Shown in pieces: positions 63,736-64,000 of a DNA stretch of 64,000 nucleotides. Position 1 is the stretch's first letter. Each line of letters begins with the position of its first letter. The translations under genes and the position numbers were made by a program. This DNA is from an uncultured Paracoccaceae bacterium (GTDB lineage Bacteria > Pseudomonadota > Alphaproteobacteria > Rhodobacterales > Rhodobacteraceae), in assembly GCA_947503965.1 (NCBI GenBank), contig CANNFU010000006.1, forward strand, positions 124,001-188,000, in the 5' to 3' direction. The notes below the pieces were generated by a model. It ran no database searches and was not told where the DNA came from. It saw only the letters and a program-made list of their open reading frames with translations.

Positions 63736-64000
63736 AGATCATTGCCGCATCTGACCTGCATCTGAATGTCGATTGCCGCACGGCGTTGCTACAACAGGCG
63801 GCGCAGGCGGATCTTGTGATCGTGGCCGGGGATTTCGCTCAACGCAGGGAAGGGTTGGCAGACTATGTCGCACCGCTGAACGCGATCGGTGACAAGGGTC
63901 TTTTTGTGCCGGGCAATAATGAAACGGACGCCGAATTGCGCGCCGCGACGAACGTGCCGGTCTTGCACGGCGACAGTGTCGTACGGTCGGGCGTCACCTT
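63732..64000 (+). CDS. Metallophosphoesterase, N-terminal part (3' end outside window)
   Basis: About 89 residues of a calcineurin-like phosphoesterase are visible: metal motifs ASDLHLN near residue 7, AGDFAQR near 33, and GNNET near 62. Compared with the usual D-x-H, G-D and G-N-H-D/E, the third motif has N instead of H. The protein continues beyond the window. The start overlaps the preceding stop (ATGA). Confidence 0.88.
   Translation, partial: MKIIAASDLHLNVDCRTALLQQAAQADLVIVAGDFAQRREGLADYVAPLNAIGDKGLFVPGNNETDAELRAATNVPVLHGDSVVRSGVT

Noticed and set aside
1..64000. tRNA, rRNA, CRISPR, prophage and insertion-sequence content
   Set aside because: I looked for cloverleaf-like segments, regular spacer arrays, integrase and transposase motifs and found none. 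The accessory patch after rplQ also lacks an integrase.

Overview
The window looks like a chromosomal segment of a marine alphaproteobacterium of the order Rhodobacterales (Roseobacter group). The basis is gene order and protein character: secY-adk-rpsM-rpsK-rpoA-rplQ followed by a Do-like protease and rarA, a complete aapJQMP amino-acid transporter, an ATP12-type F1 chaperone, an alphaproteobacterial-type glutamate-cysteine ligase, a TTAA-N7-TTAA CtrA-type site, and the high GC content. I see no tRNA, rRNA, CRISPR array, transposase, integrase or prophage gene. The content is mostly core genome with a few accessory patches.

Layout. 1-3.7 kb: end of the ribosomal protein/secY operon and the alpha operon. 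3.7-6.1 kb: an accessory patch (class-C beta-lactamase-like hydrolase and two weak hypothetical genes). It is closed by a second, divergent copy of the rplQ 3' end with its own terminator, so it looks like DNA inserted at the 3' end of rplQ. 6.1-11.7 kb: tightly overlapping run of Do protease, rarA, crcB, rluC, HAD phosphatase and ATP12 chaperone. 11.8-16.3 kb: aapJQMP general L-amino acid ABC transporter. 16.3-23.3 kb, minus strand: histidine phosphatase and Fe-S protein, a secreted protein, then yidC-MOSC-yihA-argB and mnmH. 23.6-32.9 kb: mixed single genes, including a 640-residue repeat/membrane protein, serB, a cystathionine-lyase-like enzyme, rhodanese, a TrkH-type transporter, and an OmpR-type regulator followed by a putative anti-Shine-Dalgarno small RNA. 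33-43.5 kb: ribA, L,D-transpeptidase, rppH, lytic transglycosylase, WYL regulator, GST, rnr, dapE. 43.7-50.9 kb: peptide ABC transporter with two tandem binding proteins. 50.9-54.1 kb, minus strand: ubiA and an OmpA/BON envelope protein with a small coiled-coil partner. 54.1-58.7 kb: rsmE, small protein, two tandem GNAT paralogues, membrane protein, gshA. 58.9-62.3 kb, minus strand: pyrB, a membrane-anchored protein, a dihydroorotase-like protein without metal ligands, and plsY. 62.4-64 kb: a uracil-DNA glycosylase-like protein, a secreted protein and a truncated metallophosphoesterase.

Points most worth a second look: the rplQ 3'-end duplication that brackets the accessory patch; the CUCCUCCC-loop RNA downstream of the response regulator; two families of dispersed palindromic repeats; the dead dihydroorotase beside pyrB; the uracil-DNA glycosylase that lacks most Fe-S cysteines; the three 48-residue repeats of the 640-residue membrane protein; and hairpins placed after every binding-protein gene. 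All functional calls rest on reading the sequence and remembered family motifs. No database search was run.
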